Source of the DNA: Mycetocola lacteus
GTDB taxonomy: Bacteria > Actinomycetota > Actinomycetes > Actinomycetales > Microbacteriaceae
NCBI RefSeq assembly: GCF_003667575.1
Contig: NZ_RCUY01000002.1
Span: 434,001 to 498,000, forward strand
Length of the DNA stretch: 64,000 nt
Direction: 5' to 3'
The translations under genes were made by a program, and so were the position numbers. Shown here one piece after another: positions 25,890 through 34,401 of this stretch. The notes beneath the pieces are model-generated. The model was not told the DNA's origin. It made no database searches and was given only the letters and a program-made list of their open reading frames with translations. Position 1 is the first letter of the stretch; each line of letters begins with the position of its first letter.

Positions 25890-27209
25890 GTGAAGAATTC
25901 CGCCCCCACCCGTACCTCGCCTCGAAAGCGCGCAGTGCTGCGCGCCTCGGTGCTCGGCCTCGTCGCGGCGCTCAGCGTCGGCCTGGCAGCCTGCAGCACC
26001 GGGCCCTCCAGCTCCTCCGGCCTCAGCGCCTGGAGTACCACCGCCGACCGGCCCTATGTCGAGCCGTCGATCAAGGACTGGAACTCCGCTCACCCGGATG
26101 ACCAGATCAAGGACAACTACTTCGGAACCAACGACTTCAAGGACAAGATCCGCACCGCGGTCTCTTCCGACCAGGCCCCGACCCTCGTCTACAACTGGGG
26201 CGGCGGCACGCTCAAGTCCTATGTCAAGGCCGGGCTGGTGCGCGATCTGACCTCGGATCTCACCAGCAAGACCGACTGGACCCAGAAGATCGTTCCCTCC
26301 GTCGCCCAGGCCGGCGTCGTGGACGGCAAGACCTACGCGGTGCCAATGAGCGCAACCGCCCCGGTGGTCCTGTACTTCAACAAGGACGTCCTGAAGAAGG
26401 CGGGCGTCGAAGCCCCGCAGACCTGGGACGAACTGATCGCCTCGATCCCCAAGTTCAAGGCCGCCGGTGTGGCCCCGATCTCCCTCGGTGGTGGCAGCAA
26501 GTGGCCGTACCTGATGTGGATCGAATACCTGGTTGACCGCATCGGCGGTCCCGAAGTCTTCCAGAACATCGTGGACAACAAGCCCGATGCCTGGTCCGAC
26601 CCCGCCGTGATCAAGGCCGGCGAGATGATCCGTCAGCTCGTAGACGCCGGCGGATTCGCCGACGGCTACGCCTCGGTCTCCGCCGACACCAACGCCGACC
26701 TGGCGCTCATGGTCACCGGCCGCGCCGGCATGCTGCTGCAGGGTTCCTGGGCCTACTCGGGCATCAAGGACATCGACCCCAAGTTCGAGTCCGACGGCAA
26801 GCTCGGCTACACCGCCTTCCCCGCGGTGGATGGCGGCAAGGGCGACCCCAAGTCGCTCGCCGGTAACCCCTCGGTGTACTGGTCGATCTCGGCCAAGGCC
26901 ACCGATGCCCAGGCCAAGAAGGCCCTGGACTACATCACCTCGGACGTGTGGAACGACAGCTACGTCAAGACCATGACCGACGCCGGCAACATCCCCCCGC
27001 TGACCGACGCCGCCACCAAGGTGAAGGGCGACTTCGCCACCACCCTGAGTGGCATGGTCTCCGAGGCTCCGAGCTTCCAGCAGTCCTGGGACCTCGCACT
27101 GTCCCCGGCAGCCTCGGCAGCACTGTGGACCCAGCTGGACCTGCTCTTTGGCGGCACCAGCACCCCGAAGCAGTTCTCCGACAACATGAACAAGACCCTC
27201 GGCAAGTAG
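25890..27209 (+). CDS. Sugar ABC transporter substrate-binding lipoprotein
   Basis: 439 residues from GTG 25890, with AAGGAG 6 bases upstream. Twin-basic N-terminus and lipobox LAAC, then a class I-type extracellular solute-binding fold (MalE/CUT1): FKDKIRTAVSSDQAPTLVYNWGGG, APVVLYFNKDVLKKAGVEAPQTWDELIA and GRAGMLLQGSWAYSGI. It delivers a sugar or polyol to the two permeases that follow at 7 and 4 bp. No ATPase gene is nearby, so a shared MsiK-type ATPase is inferred, as is common in actinobacteria. Confidence 0.92.
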   Translation: MKNSAPTRTSPRKRAVLRASVLGLVAALSVGLAACSTGPSSSSGLSAWSTTADRPYVEPSIKDWNSAHPDDQIKDNYFGTNDFKDKIRTAVSSDQAPTLVYNWGGGTLKSYVKAGLVRDLTSDLTSKTDWTQKIVPSVAQAGVVDGKTYAVPMSATAPVVLYFNKDVLKKAGVEAPQTWDELIASIPKFKAAGVAPISLGGGSKWPYLMWIEYLVDRIGGPEVFQNIVDNKPDAWSDPAVIKAGEMIRQLVDAGGFADGYASVSADTNADLALMVTGRAGMLLQGSWAYSGIKDIDPKFESDGKLGYTAFPAVDGGKGDPKSLAGNPSVYWSISAKATDAQAKKALDYITSDVWNDSYVKTMTDAGNIPPLTDAATKVKGDFATTLSGMVSEAPSFQQSWDLALSPAASAALWTQLDLLFGGTSTPKQFSDNMNKTLGK

Positions 27210-27216
27210 TAGAACT

Positions 27217-28122
27217 ATGACAAAAACACGGAACGGTGGGGCCGGCGTCGAAAACGCCTCCGCCCCGAGCACCTGGCTGGTAGCCCCGGCCCTGATCCTC
27301 TTCCTCGTCTTCGCGATCATTCCCCTCGCGGTGGCACTCGGACTGAGCTTTACGAGTTGGGATGGCCTCACCGCTCCGGTGTTCAACGGCGTGGCTAACT
27401 GGATTCGCAAGCTTGGCGATCCGGTGACCTATAACGCGCTGTGGCTCAGCTTCCAGGTGATCATCTTCTCCTGGATCGTACAGACCCCGATCAGCCTGCT
27501 GATCGGCGTGTTCACCGCCGGCAAGCAGCGCTACCGCGCGGTGCTCTCGGCGCTGTACTTCCTGCCGCTGATCCTCTCCTCCGCCGCGATCGCCATCGCG
27601 TTCAAGGCACTGCTGGATCCCAACTACGGCCTCGGCCAGTCACTGGGTATCCCGCTGCTGTCCCAGGACTGGCTGGGTAACCCGCACCTGGTGCTGTACG
27701 TGGTGATCTTTGTGATCGCCTGGCAGTTCATCCCCTTCCACTCGCTGCTGTACCAGGCCGGTGCCCGCCAGATTCAGCCGTCACTTTATGAGGCGGCTCA
27801 GCTGGATGGTGCGGGACGGGTGCGTCAGTTCTTCAGCATCACTGTCCCGCAGCTCAAGAACACCATCGTGACCTCCTCGACCCTGATGGTGGTGGGTTCG
27901 CTCACCTACTTCGACATCGTCTACGTGCTCACGCAGGGTGGACCGGGATACGCGACCCGGCTGCTGCCGCTCGACATGTACCTGACCGGGTTCACCGCGA
28001 GCGACCTCGGTGGGGCCAGCGTGCTGGCGGTTCTGCTGGTGGTCATCGGACTGCTGCTTGCCCTCGCACTCACCAAGTTCTCCGGCTTCAACCGGATGAA
28101 CAGCCAGCAGGAAGGGGCGTAA
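27217..28122 (+). CDS. Sugar ABC transporter permease (MalF type)
   Basis: 301 residues, about six membrane helices. The CUT1 coupling motif is visible as EAAQLDGAGRVRQFFSITVPQLKNTI. Opens with a 20-residue polar tail. It pairs with the next permease to form the channel for the binding protein upstream. Confidence 0.93.
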   Translation: MTKTRNGGAGVENASAPSTWLVAPALILFLVFAIIPLAVALGLSFTSWDGLTAPVFNGVANWIRKLGDPVTYNALWLSFQVIIFSWIVQTPISLLIGVFTAGKQRYRAVLSALYFLPLILSSAAIAIAFKALLDPNYGLGQSLGIPLLSQDWLGNPHLVLYVVIFVIAWQFIPFHSLLYQAGARQIQPSLYEAAQLDGAGRVRQFFSITVPQLKNTIVTSSTLMVVGSLTYFDIVYVLTQGGPGYATRLLPLDMYLTGFTASDLGGASVLAVLLVVIGLLLALALTKFSGFNRMNSQQEGA

Positions 28123-28126
28123 GCAC

Positions 28127-29020
28127 ATGTCCACCCACACCCCCACACGCCCTCGGACCCGCACGGCCGCGCCGCAGCCAGCCCCCAGCCCGAAGCGTCG
28201 CAGCCACCAGCGTCGGAACTACATCGGCGGACTGGCCGGTTGGATCTGGCTGGCCATCATCATCGTCCCGGTGTACTACATCCTGATCACCAGCATCACC
28301 GCTCAGGGCCAGTACTACACCCGCAACCCGCTGCTGCCCCCAACCGATCCGACCTTCGAGGCGTTCGGCCTGGTGGTGGGCTCGGGCTTCGGCCGCTACT
28401 TCGTGAACAGCATCATCGTGACCCTGACCACCGTCGTGATCACCGTCGCGGTGAGCCTGCTGGCCGCCTACGTCATCGTGCGCTCGCGCAAAAAGTTTGT
28501 GAAGGCCACCTACTCGCTGTTCCTGCTGGGCCTGGCGATTCCGCTGCAGGCCACGATCATCCCGCTGTTTTTCATGCTGGGACGGGTCGGCCTGTACGAC
28601 ACCCTGGCCGGCATCATCCTGCCCTCGATCGCATTTGCGATTCCGGTGACGGTGCTGATCCTGGTGAACTTCATCCGCGATATCCCCGGCGAGCTGTTTG
28701 AGTCGATGCGGATGGACGGGGCGACTCACGGCACGATTCTGCGCCAGCTGGTGCTGCCGCTGGCTCGCCCGGCCATCGCCTCGGTCCTGATCTACGATGC
28801 GCTGAACGTGTGGAACGGATTCCTGCTGCCGCTGGTGCTGACTCAGAGCGAGGAGAACCGGGTGCTGCCGCTGGCGCTGTGGAACTTCCAGGGTCAGTTC
28901 AGTGTCAACGTGCCGGCCACTCTGGCGGCCGTGGTTCTCTCGGCCCTGCCCATTCTGGTGCTCTACCTGGTGGCTCGTCGCCAGTTGGTGAGCGGTCTGA
29001 CCGCGGGTGCCGGTAAGTAG
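28127..29020 (+). CDS. Sugar ABC transporter permease (MalG type)
   Basis: 297 residues, six helices after a basic Pro/Arg-rich N-terminus. The coupling motif reads ESMRMDGATHGTILRQLVLPLARPAIASV, and NVWNGFLLPLVLT is typical of MalG-type partners. GGGGCGTAAGC before the ATG gives a weak ribosome site; coupling to the upstream gene is likely. The operon ends at a strong terminator. Confidence 0.93.
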   Translation: MSTHTPTRPRTRTAAPQPAPSPKRRSHQRRNYIGGLAGWIWLAIIIVPVYYILITSITAQGQYYTRNPLLPPTDPTFEAFGLVVGSGFGRYFVNSIIVTLTTVVITVAVSLLAAYVIVRSRKKFVKATYSLFLLGLAIPLQATIIPLFFMLGRVGLYDTLAGIILPSIAFAIPVTVLILVNFIRDIPGELFESMRMDGATHGTILRQLVLPLARPAIASVLIYDALNVWNGFLLPLVLTQSEENRVLPLALWNFQGQFSVNVPATLAAVVLSALPILVLYLVARRQLVSGLTAGAGK

Positions 29021-29036
29021 CATCGCCCTCCCCGGG

Positions 29037-29074
29037 AAGCGGGACGGAGCCTCACGGGTTCCGTCCCGCTTTTT
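29037..29074 (+). terminator. Rho-independent terminator of the sugar importer operon
   Basis: 12-bp stem AAGCGGGACGGA / TCCGTCCCGCTT, 11-base loop, followed by a T-run. Confidence 0.88.
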
Positions 29075-29170
29075 GTGTCTCTCCCGAGATTTTCGGCCGC
29101 GTGCGCCAGGATGGGGAGTGATCGGGCCGCTCACCGTCTTGGCCCTCCACGAACACGGGAGTTCAGGGAT

Positions 29171-30208
29171 TTGACCACCGCACACACCTATGGCGTTCCG
29201 GCCGAACAGATTCGCCGGTTTACCGGCCGGGCCGAGCAGCTGGCCCGCATCGATTCGTTTGTGGAGGCCAACGGTCCCGGGGCCGGATCGCGGCGGATTC
29301 AGCTGGACACCGGCGGCGGGTTGAGCGTGGACCTGCACCCCGATCGCGCGCTGGATGTGGGCCGGGTGAGCTTTGCCGGGGTTCCGGTGGCCTGGCTCTC
29401 CCCCACCGGCATCGGATCCCCCGCCGCCTATGACGGACAGGGTGAGAACTTCCTGCGCACCTTCGGCGGCGGGCTGCTGGCCACCTGCGGGATGGACACG
29501 TTTGGTCCGCCCAGCACCGATCAGGGCCGCGACTTCGGCACCCACGGACGTTTTGGCGCGACCCCGGCCACCCTGGAAACGGTGCGGGTGCGCGGTGGCA
29601 AACTCACGGTGATCGGGACCATGCGTCAGGCCACCGTGTTCGGAGAGAACATCGAGGTGCGGCGGAAGATCACCGCTCGGGTGGGCGGCTGCACGCTGCG
29701 GATCACCGATCAGGTGACCAACCTCGGCGACACCGATCAGCCGCATATGGTGCTGTATCACGCGAACTTCGGTTGGCCGCTGCTCAGTTCCGAAAGCACC
29801 CTGGACATTGCCGCCGATGAGCGGATCGGGATCGACGAGCACGCGCGTGCCGAGATGGATATCTGGAACCAGTTCCACGCGCCGGTGGCCGATATCCCCG
29901 AGCGCGTCTACCGGCACGTGCCGCCCGCCGCCGAGGCGAGCGGTTGGAGCCGCGCCCGCCTGACCAACCCCAACATCGGCATCAGCGCCGAGATCCGCTT
30001 TGACCGCGCCACCCTGGGCAACCTCTACCAGTGGAAGATGCTCGGCGAGGGCACCTACGTGCTGGGCCTCGAACCCTCCAACTGCGCAACCATCACCGGC
30101 CGCGCCGCGGCCCGCGCGGCTGGCACCCTGCCGATCCTGAAGCCCGGCGAAACGGTGCGCCACCGCATCGAGTTCGCCTTCGCACGCGAGGGCTCGGCGG
30201 AGGTCTAG
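29171..30208 (+). CDS. Aldose-1-epimerase-like protein (DUF4432 family)
   Basis: About 345 residues from TTG 29171. Longer readings begin inside the terminator, so this start was preferred, with GGGAG nearby; it remains uncertain. The sequence has GGGLSVDLHPDRALDVGRVSFAGVPVAWLSP, then TFGGGLLATCGMDTFGPP, HGRFGATPA and a late LGLEPSNC, all typical of DUF4432 galactose-mutarotase-fold proteins. It probably handles a sugar anomer or isomer in the same catabolic pathway. It has no promoter of LacI type; read-through past the terminator or a separate promoter is possible. Confidence 0.8.
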   Translation: MTTAHTYGVPAEQIRRFTGRAEQLARIDSFVEANGPGAGSRRIQLDTGGGLSVDLHPDRALDVGRVSFAGVPVAWLSPTGIGSPAAYDGQGENFLRTFGGGLLATCGMDTFGPPSTDQGRDFGTHGRFGATPATLETVRVRGGKLTVIGTMRQATVFGENIEVRRKITARVGGCTLRITDQVTNLGDTDQPHMVLYHANFGWPLLSSESTLDIAADERIGIDEHARAEMDIWNQFHAPVADIPERVYRHVPPAAEASGWSRARLTNPNIGISAEIRFDRATLGNLYQWKMLGEGTYVLGLEPSNCATITGRAAARAAGTLPILKPGETVRHRIEFAFAREGSAEV

Positions 30209-30443
30209 TCTCTCGTATCTAAGACTCAAGAGTAGTCAAGTTGGTCGCCTCTCACATGTCGACGAACGCCAACTCGCATAGTGACGACGCGACTGCGATG
30301 TCTCTCCTGAGCGAATCAGGTTCCGTGTTCGCGGATGTGACATTCAACCGGGCTTGTGGCCTCATTCATATGGCGGAAATCCTGCATCCCCAGTAGCATC
30401 AGTTTTGGCCCCCATTTGCGGGCCGTTTTACCCGGGGGGGGCA

Positions 30444-30743
30444 ATGGGAAAGTTTCAGGTAAGCCCGGACGAGCTCCGACAGGCGTCCAACAGAATCCGT
30501 GCGGCGCAGAAGCACCTTGGCACGCATACAGTTGAATCTACGCCGGAGGCGGGCCATGCAGCGGTGGTCTCCGCTGCCAACAGTTTCTCGGCACAGTGGA
30601 CCAGTGGCACGTCACATCTGGTTAGGGACATCGAAGAAATTGCCGATCGCCTTGATAAGACGGCGACTATTTACGAGTCCGGAGACAGCGCGGCAAAAAA
30701 CAGCGTAGAGCGCTCTGAGTCTGGCACCGGCGCGGGCCATTGA
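30444..30743 (+). CDS. EspC-like type VII secretion partner protein
   Basis: 99 residues from ATG 30444 after a G-rich ribosome site. Helical, beginning MGKFQVSPDELRQASNRIRAAQ, a pattern seen in EspC/DUF2580-type ESX substrates. It has QWTSG at the expected turn and a YxxxD export motif (YESGD, Tyr78) after the second helix. It overlaps the toxin gene by 3 bp and probably forms its secretion partner. The first gene of a lower-GC module. Confidence 0.65.
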   Translation: MGKFQVSPDELRQASNRIRAAQKHLGTHTVESTPEAGHAAVVSAANSFSAQWTSGTSHLVRDIEEIADRLDKTATIYESGDSAAKNSVERSESGTGAGH

Positions 30744-32047
30744 GCGATCTCGCCCATACTAAAGACCCCAATCGTCTTGTTCCCGGCGATATCAGCGGTG
30801 TTCGACGAACCGCATCCGATTGGCGCAATCACGGTACAAATCTCGACGGAGTATCTACCGCGCTGAGCGCAGTAGCCCTACCCGAATCGTGGACCGGTGA
30901 TGCAGCAGATGCGTTTAATGAAAAATTCTCGCCCCTTGCCAAACAATTCGCCGATGCTTCACACGCGGTTACGTCAGCCGCCAACGCACTTGATCGCTAT
31001 GGCGATGTCCTTGACTGGGCAAGAGACCAGGCTCAAACGGCAATCGACCTGTGGGCGCAGGCCCAACAGGCAACGCTCAGCGCGCAAGCCGCCTATGAGC
31101 GGGACTCGCTCGCGATGCAAAAAGAGCACGATCAATTCTTTCTTAAGCAAGGCGTCACACCGTTCGGATCTCCTCCGCTACGAGCATTCGTAGATCCGGG
31201 TGATGCGCTTCGGGCGGAGGCCAATGAAACACTCGCTGCGGCGCGAAACTATCGTGAAGCCGTCGGCTATGACGTGGCAGACGTCATCAACAGCGCTAGC
31301 GACGCCGCGCCATCCGATCCGAACGGGTGGGCGGTAGCGGGCGCTGCCCTTGCCCTCGCGTTCCAAGTCGGATTCGGAGATGCCGTCGATTTTGCTCTAG
31401 ACGCGGCCGTAAACACTGGCAACACGCTTGCCTCACTCGGAAACGCAATCATCAATCATCCGGAGTATCTGCTTGAGGTGCTCGGTGGACTTAGTCTGCT
31501 TTACGCGGGCGTGGGCGGTGAGGTAGGGGGCGTTGCGCTGGATGCGACCGGTGTCGGAGCGGTTGCCGGAGTGCCCATCAACATCGCCTCGGCTGGTGCC
31601 ATCGCGGCGGGAGCCGGCATTGCCAGTGCCGGAACCATCCAACTCGCCACTGAAGCAGCCGGAAATAGCCGCGTTCAACCCTTCAACCGTTGGAGTGAAC
31701 GTGATTCTCTGGGTAGATTTGCAGAAAAAAATGGCGGATCACGTGGTGATTCCTATCACAAAGAGCAAAAAGCACTCGACGAGCTTGAAGAAGAGCTAGG
31801 AGTGACAATCGAACGAACCCAAGTCAGATCGACGGTGGAAGGCGCAGATCATTACCGGCTCTTCGACGGTCTCTACCGCAACTCGGATGGAACATATACC
31901 GCTATCGAAGTGAAAACTGCGAGCGCCACCAAGACCCCAAATCAACGTGTTTTTGATGATCTTATTAGCCGTGATAACCCTGGATCTGCGCGAATCAATG
32001 GAGAACAGGTTAAAATTGTCAAGGTGATTCTAAAGGAGACTGACTGA
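30740..32047 (+). CDS. Polymorphic toxin: WXG-type N-terminus with C-terminal PD-(D/E)XK nuclease domain
   Basis: 435 residues from a TTG overlapping the previous stop. Residues 1-130 are a helical WXG-type domain (ESWTGDAADAF, Trp51). Residues 195-305 are Ala/Gly-rich hydrophobic. A DSLGRFAEKNGG boundary near 322 is typical of actinobacterial polymorphic toxins. The last 100 residues have a restriction-endonuclease-like core: FDG (Asp376), IEVKT (Glu390-x-Lys392) and NQRVFD (Gln402). Reading: a type VII-exported DNA or RNA nuclease. The stop overlaps the next start, as toxin and immunity genes often do. The activity is inferred from the motif. Confidence 0.72.
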   Translation: MSDLAHTKDPNRLVPGDISGVRRTASDWRNHGTNLDGVSTALSAVALPESWTGDAADAFNEKFSPLAKQFADASHAVTSAANALDRYGDVLDWARDQAQTAIDLWAQAQQATLSAQAAYERDSLAMQKEHDQFFLKQGVTPFGSPPLRAFVDPGDALRAEANETLAAARNYREAVGYDVADVINSASDAAPSDPNGWAVAGAALALAFQVGFGDAVDFALDAAVNTGNTLASLGNAIINHPEYLLEVLGGLSLLYAGVGGEVGGVALDATGVGAVAGVPINIASAGAIAAGAGIASAGTIQLATEAAGNSRVQPFNRWSERDSLGRFAEKNGGSRGDSYHKEQKALDELEEELGVTIERTQVRSTVEGADHYRLFDGLYRNSDGTYTAIEVKTASATKTPNQRVFDDLISRDNPGSARINGEQVKIVKVILKETD

Positions 32048-32523
32048 TGACATTGGAATCTCATGTCGTGACAACAAACGGCGCTACGCGCATGTTTTTG
32101 TTTGATGATGTGCGACCGTATCGAGACCAGATTGGCCGTGTGCTGGGGCTGCTCGACGGCGACAAACGCTGGGCATATTCCCTCTGGAGAGCGCCCAAAG
32201 GTCTCAACATTGATGAGATCGATCGCGACCAATACCCGCAGGCCTACCTTCAGAGCGCAGGAACGGCACAGGCAATGACCATCGAAGTTCGTTACATCGA
32301 AGCAGACGGAATTGCTCGCCAATACGTGGTCGGGAGAGCGCCCGGTGACTATGCAATCGAGCCCAGCGTTAGGATGCCCTATAACAATGGATCGCGTCAC
32401 CTTGACCTCTACCCGAATGAGGTATTCACCAGCGAAGAGGCTACGGAAATCTATTACCAGTATTTCCTGACCGATCGAGTCCCAGACCAGTACCTTCTCC
32501 GTCTCATCAACCAGTGGGAATAG
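32047..32523 (+). CDS. Probable immunity protein (Imm1-like)
   Basis: 158 residues, cytoplasmic, acidic. It directly follows and overlaps the toxin by one base. The C-terminal FTSEEATEIYYQYFLTDRVPDQYLLRLINQW resembles the end of Imm1-type immunity proteins (Ala-containing helix, then a P and a final W). The central part has beta-rich repeats (MTIEVRYIEADGIARQYVVG). Position is the main argument; family membership is tentative. Confidence 0.55.
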   Translation: MTLESHVVTTNGATRMFLFDDVRPYRDQIGRVLGLLDGDKRWAYSLWRAPKGLNIDEIDRDQYPQAYLQSAGTAQAMTIEVRYIEADGIARQYVVGRAPGDYAIEPSVRMPYNNGSRHLDLYPNEVFTSEEATEIYYQYFLTDRVPDQYLLRLINQWE

Positions 32524-32530
32524 TGAATAG

Positions 32531-32821
32531 ATGACCGATATGATCCGTGCGGACCAGGCTGCCGGCGAAGCCCTCATTCGTGAACTCAAGCGGGCGACGG
32601 ACGCTATCCGCGAAGAACTCAATACGCTCGAAAAAGAGGTTCGAGTTCTTCAATCCGGCTGGAACGGGCAAGCGCGTTTAGCGTTCGATGATGCTCATCG
32701 AGAGTGGGCCACACGCGTGAGCGGCATGTACTCGTCCTTAGAGTCGGCGACCGTGACCGCAGCGGAGGCCCAGGCGCACCTGCACAGCGCCCATGATGCG
32801 GCAACAAAAATCTGGCGCTAG
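32531..32821 (+). CDS. WXG100-family (ESAT-6-like) protein
   Basis: 96 residues, the canonical length. Two helices with the turn SGWNGQARLAF (Trp44-x-Gly46), and no signal peptide. It starts 7 bp after the immunity gene stop. No YxxxD is seen at its C-terminus, so it may ride with a partner carrying the signal. ESX core genes (EccC and others) are not in the window and must be elsewhere. Confidence 0.85.
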   Translation: MTDMIRADQAAGEALIRELKRATDAIREELNTLEKEVRVLQSGWNGQARLAFDDAHREWATRVSGMYSSLESATVTAAEAQAHLHSAHDAATKIWR

Positions 32822-32895
32822 GGCTCGTTCCTCAGCTGTGCGAATCTACCACTCGGAGTTCAGGAAGCTACAGAGGCTTCTAACGTCTGAGCTTC

Positions 32896-33270
32896 TCAGG
32901 GGTTCAGGCGCTCGCGCAGGGCGTCGAGGGTCGGCTCGAACCACACCTGGGTGCCGCGGTTGGACTCCCAGACGAAGTCGCGTAGCGGCGCGCTGGCGGC
33001 GGTCTCGGCATCGATGTTGCCGATGATCGCGACCGGGGTGCGGTAGTTCACCAGCTTTTGCAAGAACTCCCCGGCCACCCCGGAAGCCAGCCGGAAAAAC
33101 TCGGGATCGAGGCGTTCGCACGGGACCGCGACCAGGGTCACGCTCTGTCCCCAGAGCGAGCCGATCAGTTCGGCCATGCCGTCCGGGGTTGTCACATACT
33201 CTCCGGTTTCGGGCAGCACCATCACGCGGTGCTCGGCGATCTCCTCGATGCTCATGTGCTCAGGACTCAT
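32896..33270 (-). CDS. DUF4180-domain protein
   Basis: 124 residues, soluble. The pattern GMAELIGSLWGQSVTLVAVPCERLDPEFFRLASGVAGEFLQKLVNYRTPVAIIGNI is the DUF4180 core, and the tail has FVWESNRGTQVWF. Such proteins are small, usually single-domain, with no known activity. ATG 33270 has a TAGCCT hexamer six bases upstream and no Shine-Dalgarno. It lies just downstream of two beta-propeller genes. Confidence 0.82.
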   Translation of the reverse strand: MSPEHMSIEEIAEHRVMVLPETGEYVTTPDGMAELIGSLWGQSVTLVAVPCERLDPEFFRLASGVAGEFLQKLVNYRTPVAIIGNIDAETAASAPLRDFVWESNRGTQVWFEPTLDALRERLNP

Positions 33271-33282
33271 GTGCCCAGGCTA
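33271..33282 (-). promoter_or_regulatory. -10 element of leaderless DUF4180 gene
   Basis: TAGCCT, GGGCAC, then ATG on the minus strand, inside a 33-bp intergenic gap. Confidence 0.55.
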
Positions 33283-33303
33283 ACGAACCCGCGCGGCCGA
33301 AAA

Positions 33304-34401
33304 CTAGCCGATCGGGTAGGCCACGTAGGCAAACCGGGTCGAGTCCGGCGACCAGCCGTTGACGTTGGTGGTGCCCTGCCCACCAAACAGGCGGGCGACC
33401 GTGCGTGCCTCGGTTGCGTCCGGGGTGCCCAAGCGCAGCTCCACCTCGAGGTTTTCCGGGTGACCCAGCGTCCCCGCGGGATACGACAGCCACAGCAGGT
33501 GCTCCCCGTTCGGCGAGGGGTGCGGGAACCAGTTGACCCGCTCGTCGTTGGTGAGCTGGTGCGCCACCGGCAGGACAAACTCCCGCCCGGATCCATCGGC
33601 CAGGCTCGCCACGGTGTCCGCCGGGAGCTCTCCCACCAGCCGAGGCAGCGCGCAGTCCTCCACGTGCTCGATCGCCCGCAGCAGCGGGAAGGCGGATTCA
33701 CCGAGGATCTCGACAATCGAGAGCGGAGAGGTCGGATCCTTGACCTCACCCAGCGTGCCCTGCACGTCCGCAGCAGACATCCGGTGCAGCTGCGCGTGGC
33801 CGGGGGCCGATCCCTCGGGTTCGGCATTGAAGTACAGCGACCCGTCGGGTCCGAACTCGGCCCCATCCTCGGGTCGGGCGGCGGCACTGAGCGGGATCAG
33901 GGCGCCGTCGGCGATCCGCACCAGCGCCACTCGGAACCGCGCGAACTCGGGGGTATTGGGGCCGTGGGGGAAGCTCAGCCCCACGATCGAGAGCAGGGTG
34001 CCACCGGCGTTGATGCCGTGCAGGTAGTGCTTCACCAGGCCGTCATCATCCCGGGTGATCTGGGTGGGGGTGCCGCCGGCAATAGGGATCGCATAGAGGT
34101 GCCCGTTCTTCGCGGTGGCGTAGATGGTGCCACCATCCGGGGAGAGCACATGGTCGTTATTGAGGTCGCCGCGGTTGCCGGTGGGGATCGCCTCGGCGGT
34201 ACCCTCGCCACTCAGCGGGACCCGGACCAGGCCGCCCTCGTGGTTGAGCACCAGGAAGGTCCCGTCCGGGTGCCAGTTCGGGGCTTCCAAAAGGTCGGTC
34301 TCCGAGGCAAAAACCAGGGAGTCGGTGCCGGTGGTCACGTCATAGACGCGCACCTCGGTGCGCTGGCCGGGCAGCAGGGTGCGCCAAATCGGGGTGGTCA
34401 T
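33304..34401 (-). CDS. TolB-like beta-propeller protein, paralogue B
   Basis: 365 residues, cytoplasmic by lack of a signal. Propeller blades are marked by APNWHPDGTFLVLNHEGGLVRV, NNDHVLSPDGGTIYATAKNGHLYAIP and NGWSPDSTRFAYVAYP. It shares most of its length with the next gene (307 residues) but carries an extra stretch of about 60 residues (about 200-275, rich in leucine) before NDERVNWFPH. The 4-bp overlap with its paralogue shows a tandem duplication. The family is used as substrate sensors or oligosaccharide-related periplasmic folds; function here unknown. Confidence 0.75.
   Translation of the reverse strand: MTTPIWRTLLPGQRTEVRVYDVTTGTDSLVFASETDLLEAPNWHPDGTFLVLNHEGGLVRVPLSGEGTAEAIPTGNRGDLNNDHVLSPDGGTIYATAKNGHLYAIPIAGGTPTQITRDDDGLVKHYLHGINAGGTLLSIVGLSFPHGPNTPEFARFRVALVRIADGALIPLSAAARPEDGAEFGPDGSLYFNAEPEGSAPGHAQLHRMSAADVQGTLGEVKDPTSPLSIVEILGESAFPLLRAIEHVEDCALPRLVGELPADTVASLADGSGREFVLPVAHQLTNDERVNWFPHPSPNGEHLLWLSYPAGTLGHPENLEVELRLGTPDATEARTVARLFGGQGTTNVNGWSPDSTRFAYVAYPIG

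Noticed and set aside
25380-27410. 676-codon minus-strand ORF across xylB end and the importer gene
   Set aside because: Shadow of the plus-strand binding-protein gene and it crosses the LacI promoter.
29075-29170. Upstream start for the aldose-epimerase-like gene
   Set aside because: It begins within the importer terminator and its residues do not look like the family.
28088-30229. 713-codon minus-strand ORF
   Set aside because: Opposite the MalG-type permease and epimerase-like genes and across their terminator; composition is antisense-like.
32047-32523. Second toxin rather than immunity protein
   Set aside because: No WXG start, no secretion signal, no catalytic motif; position directly after the toxin fits immunity better.
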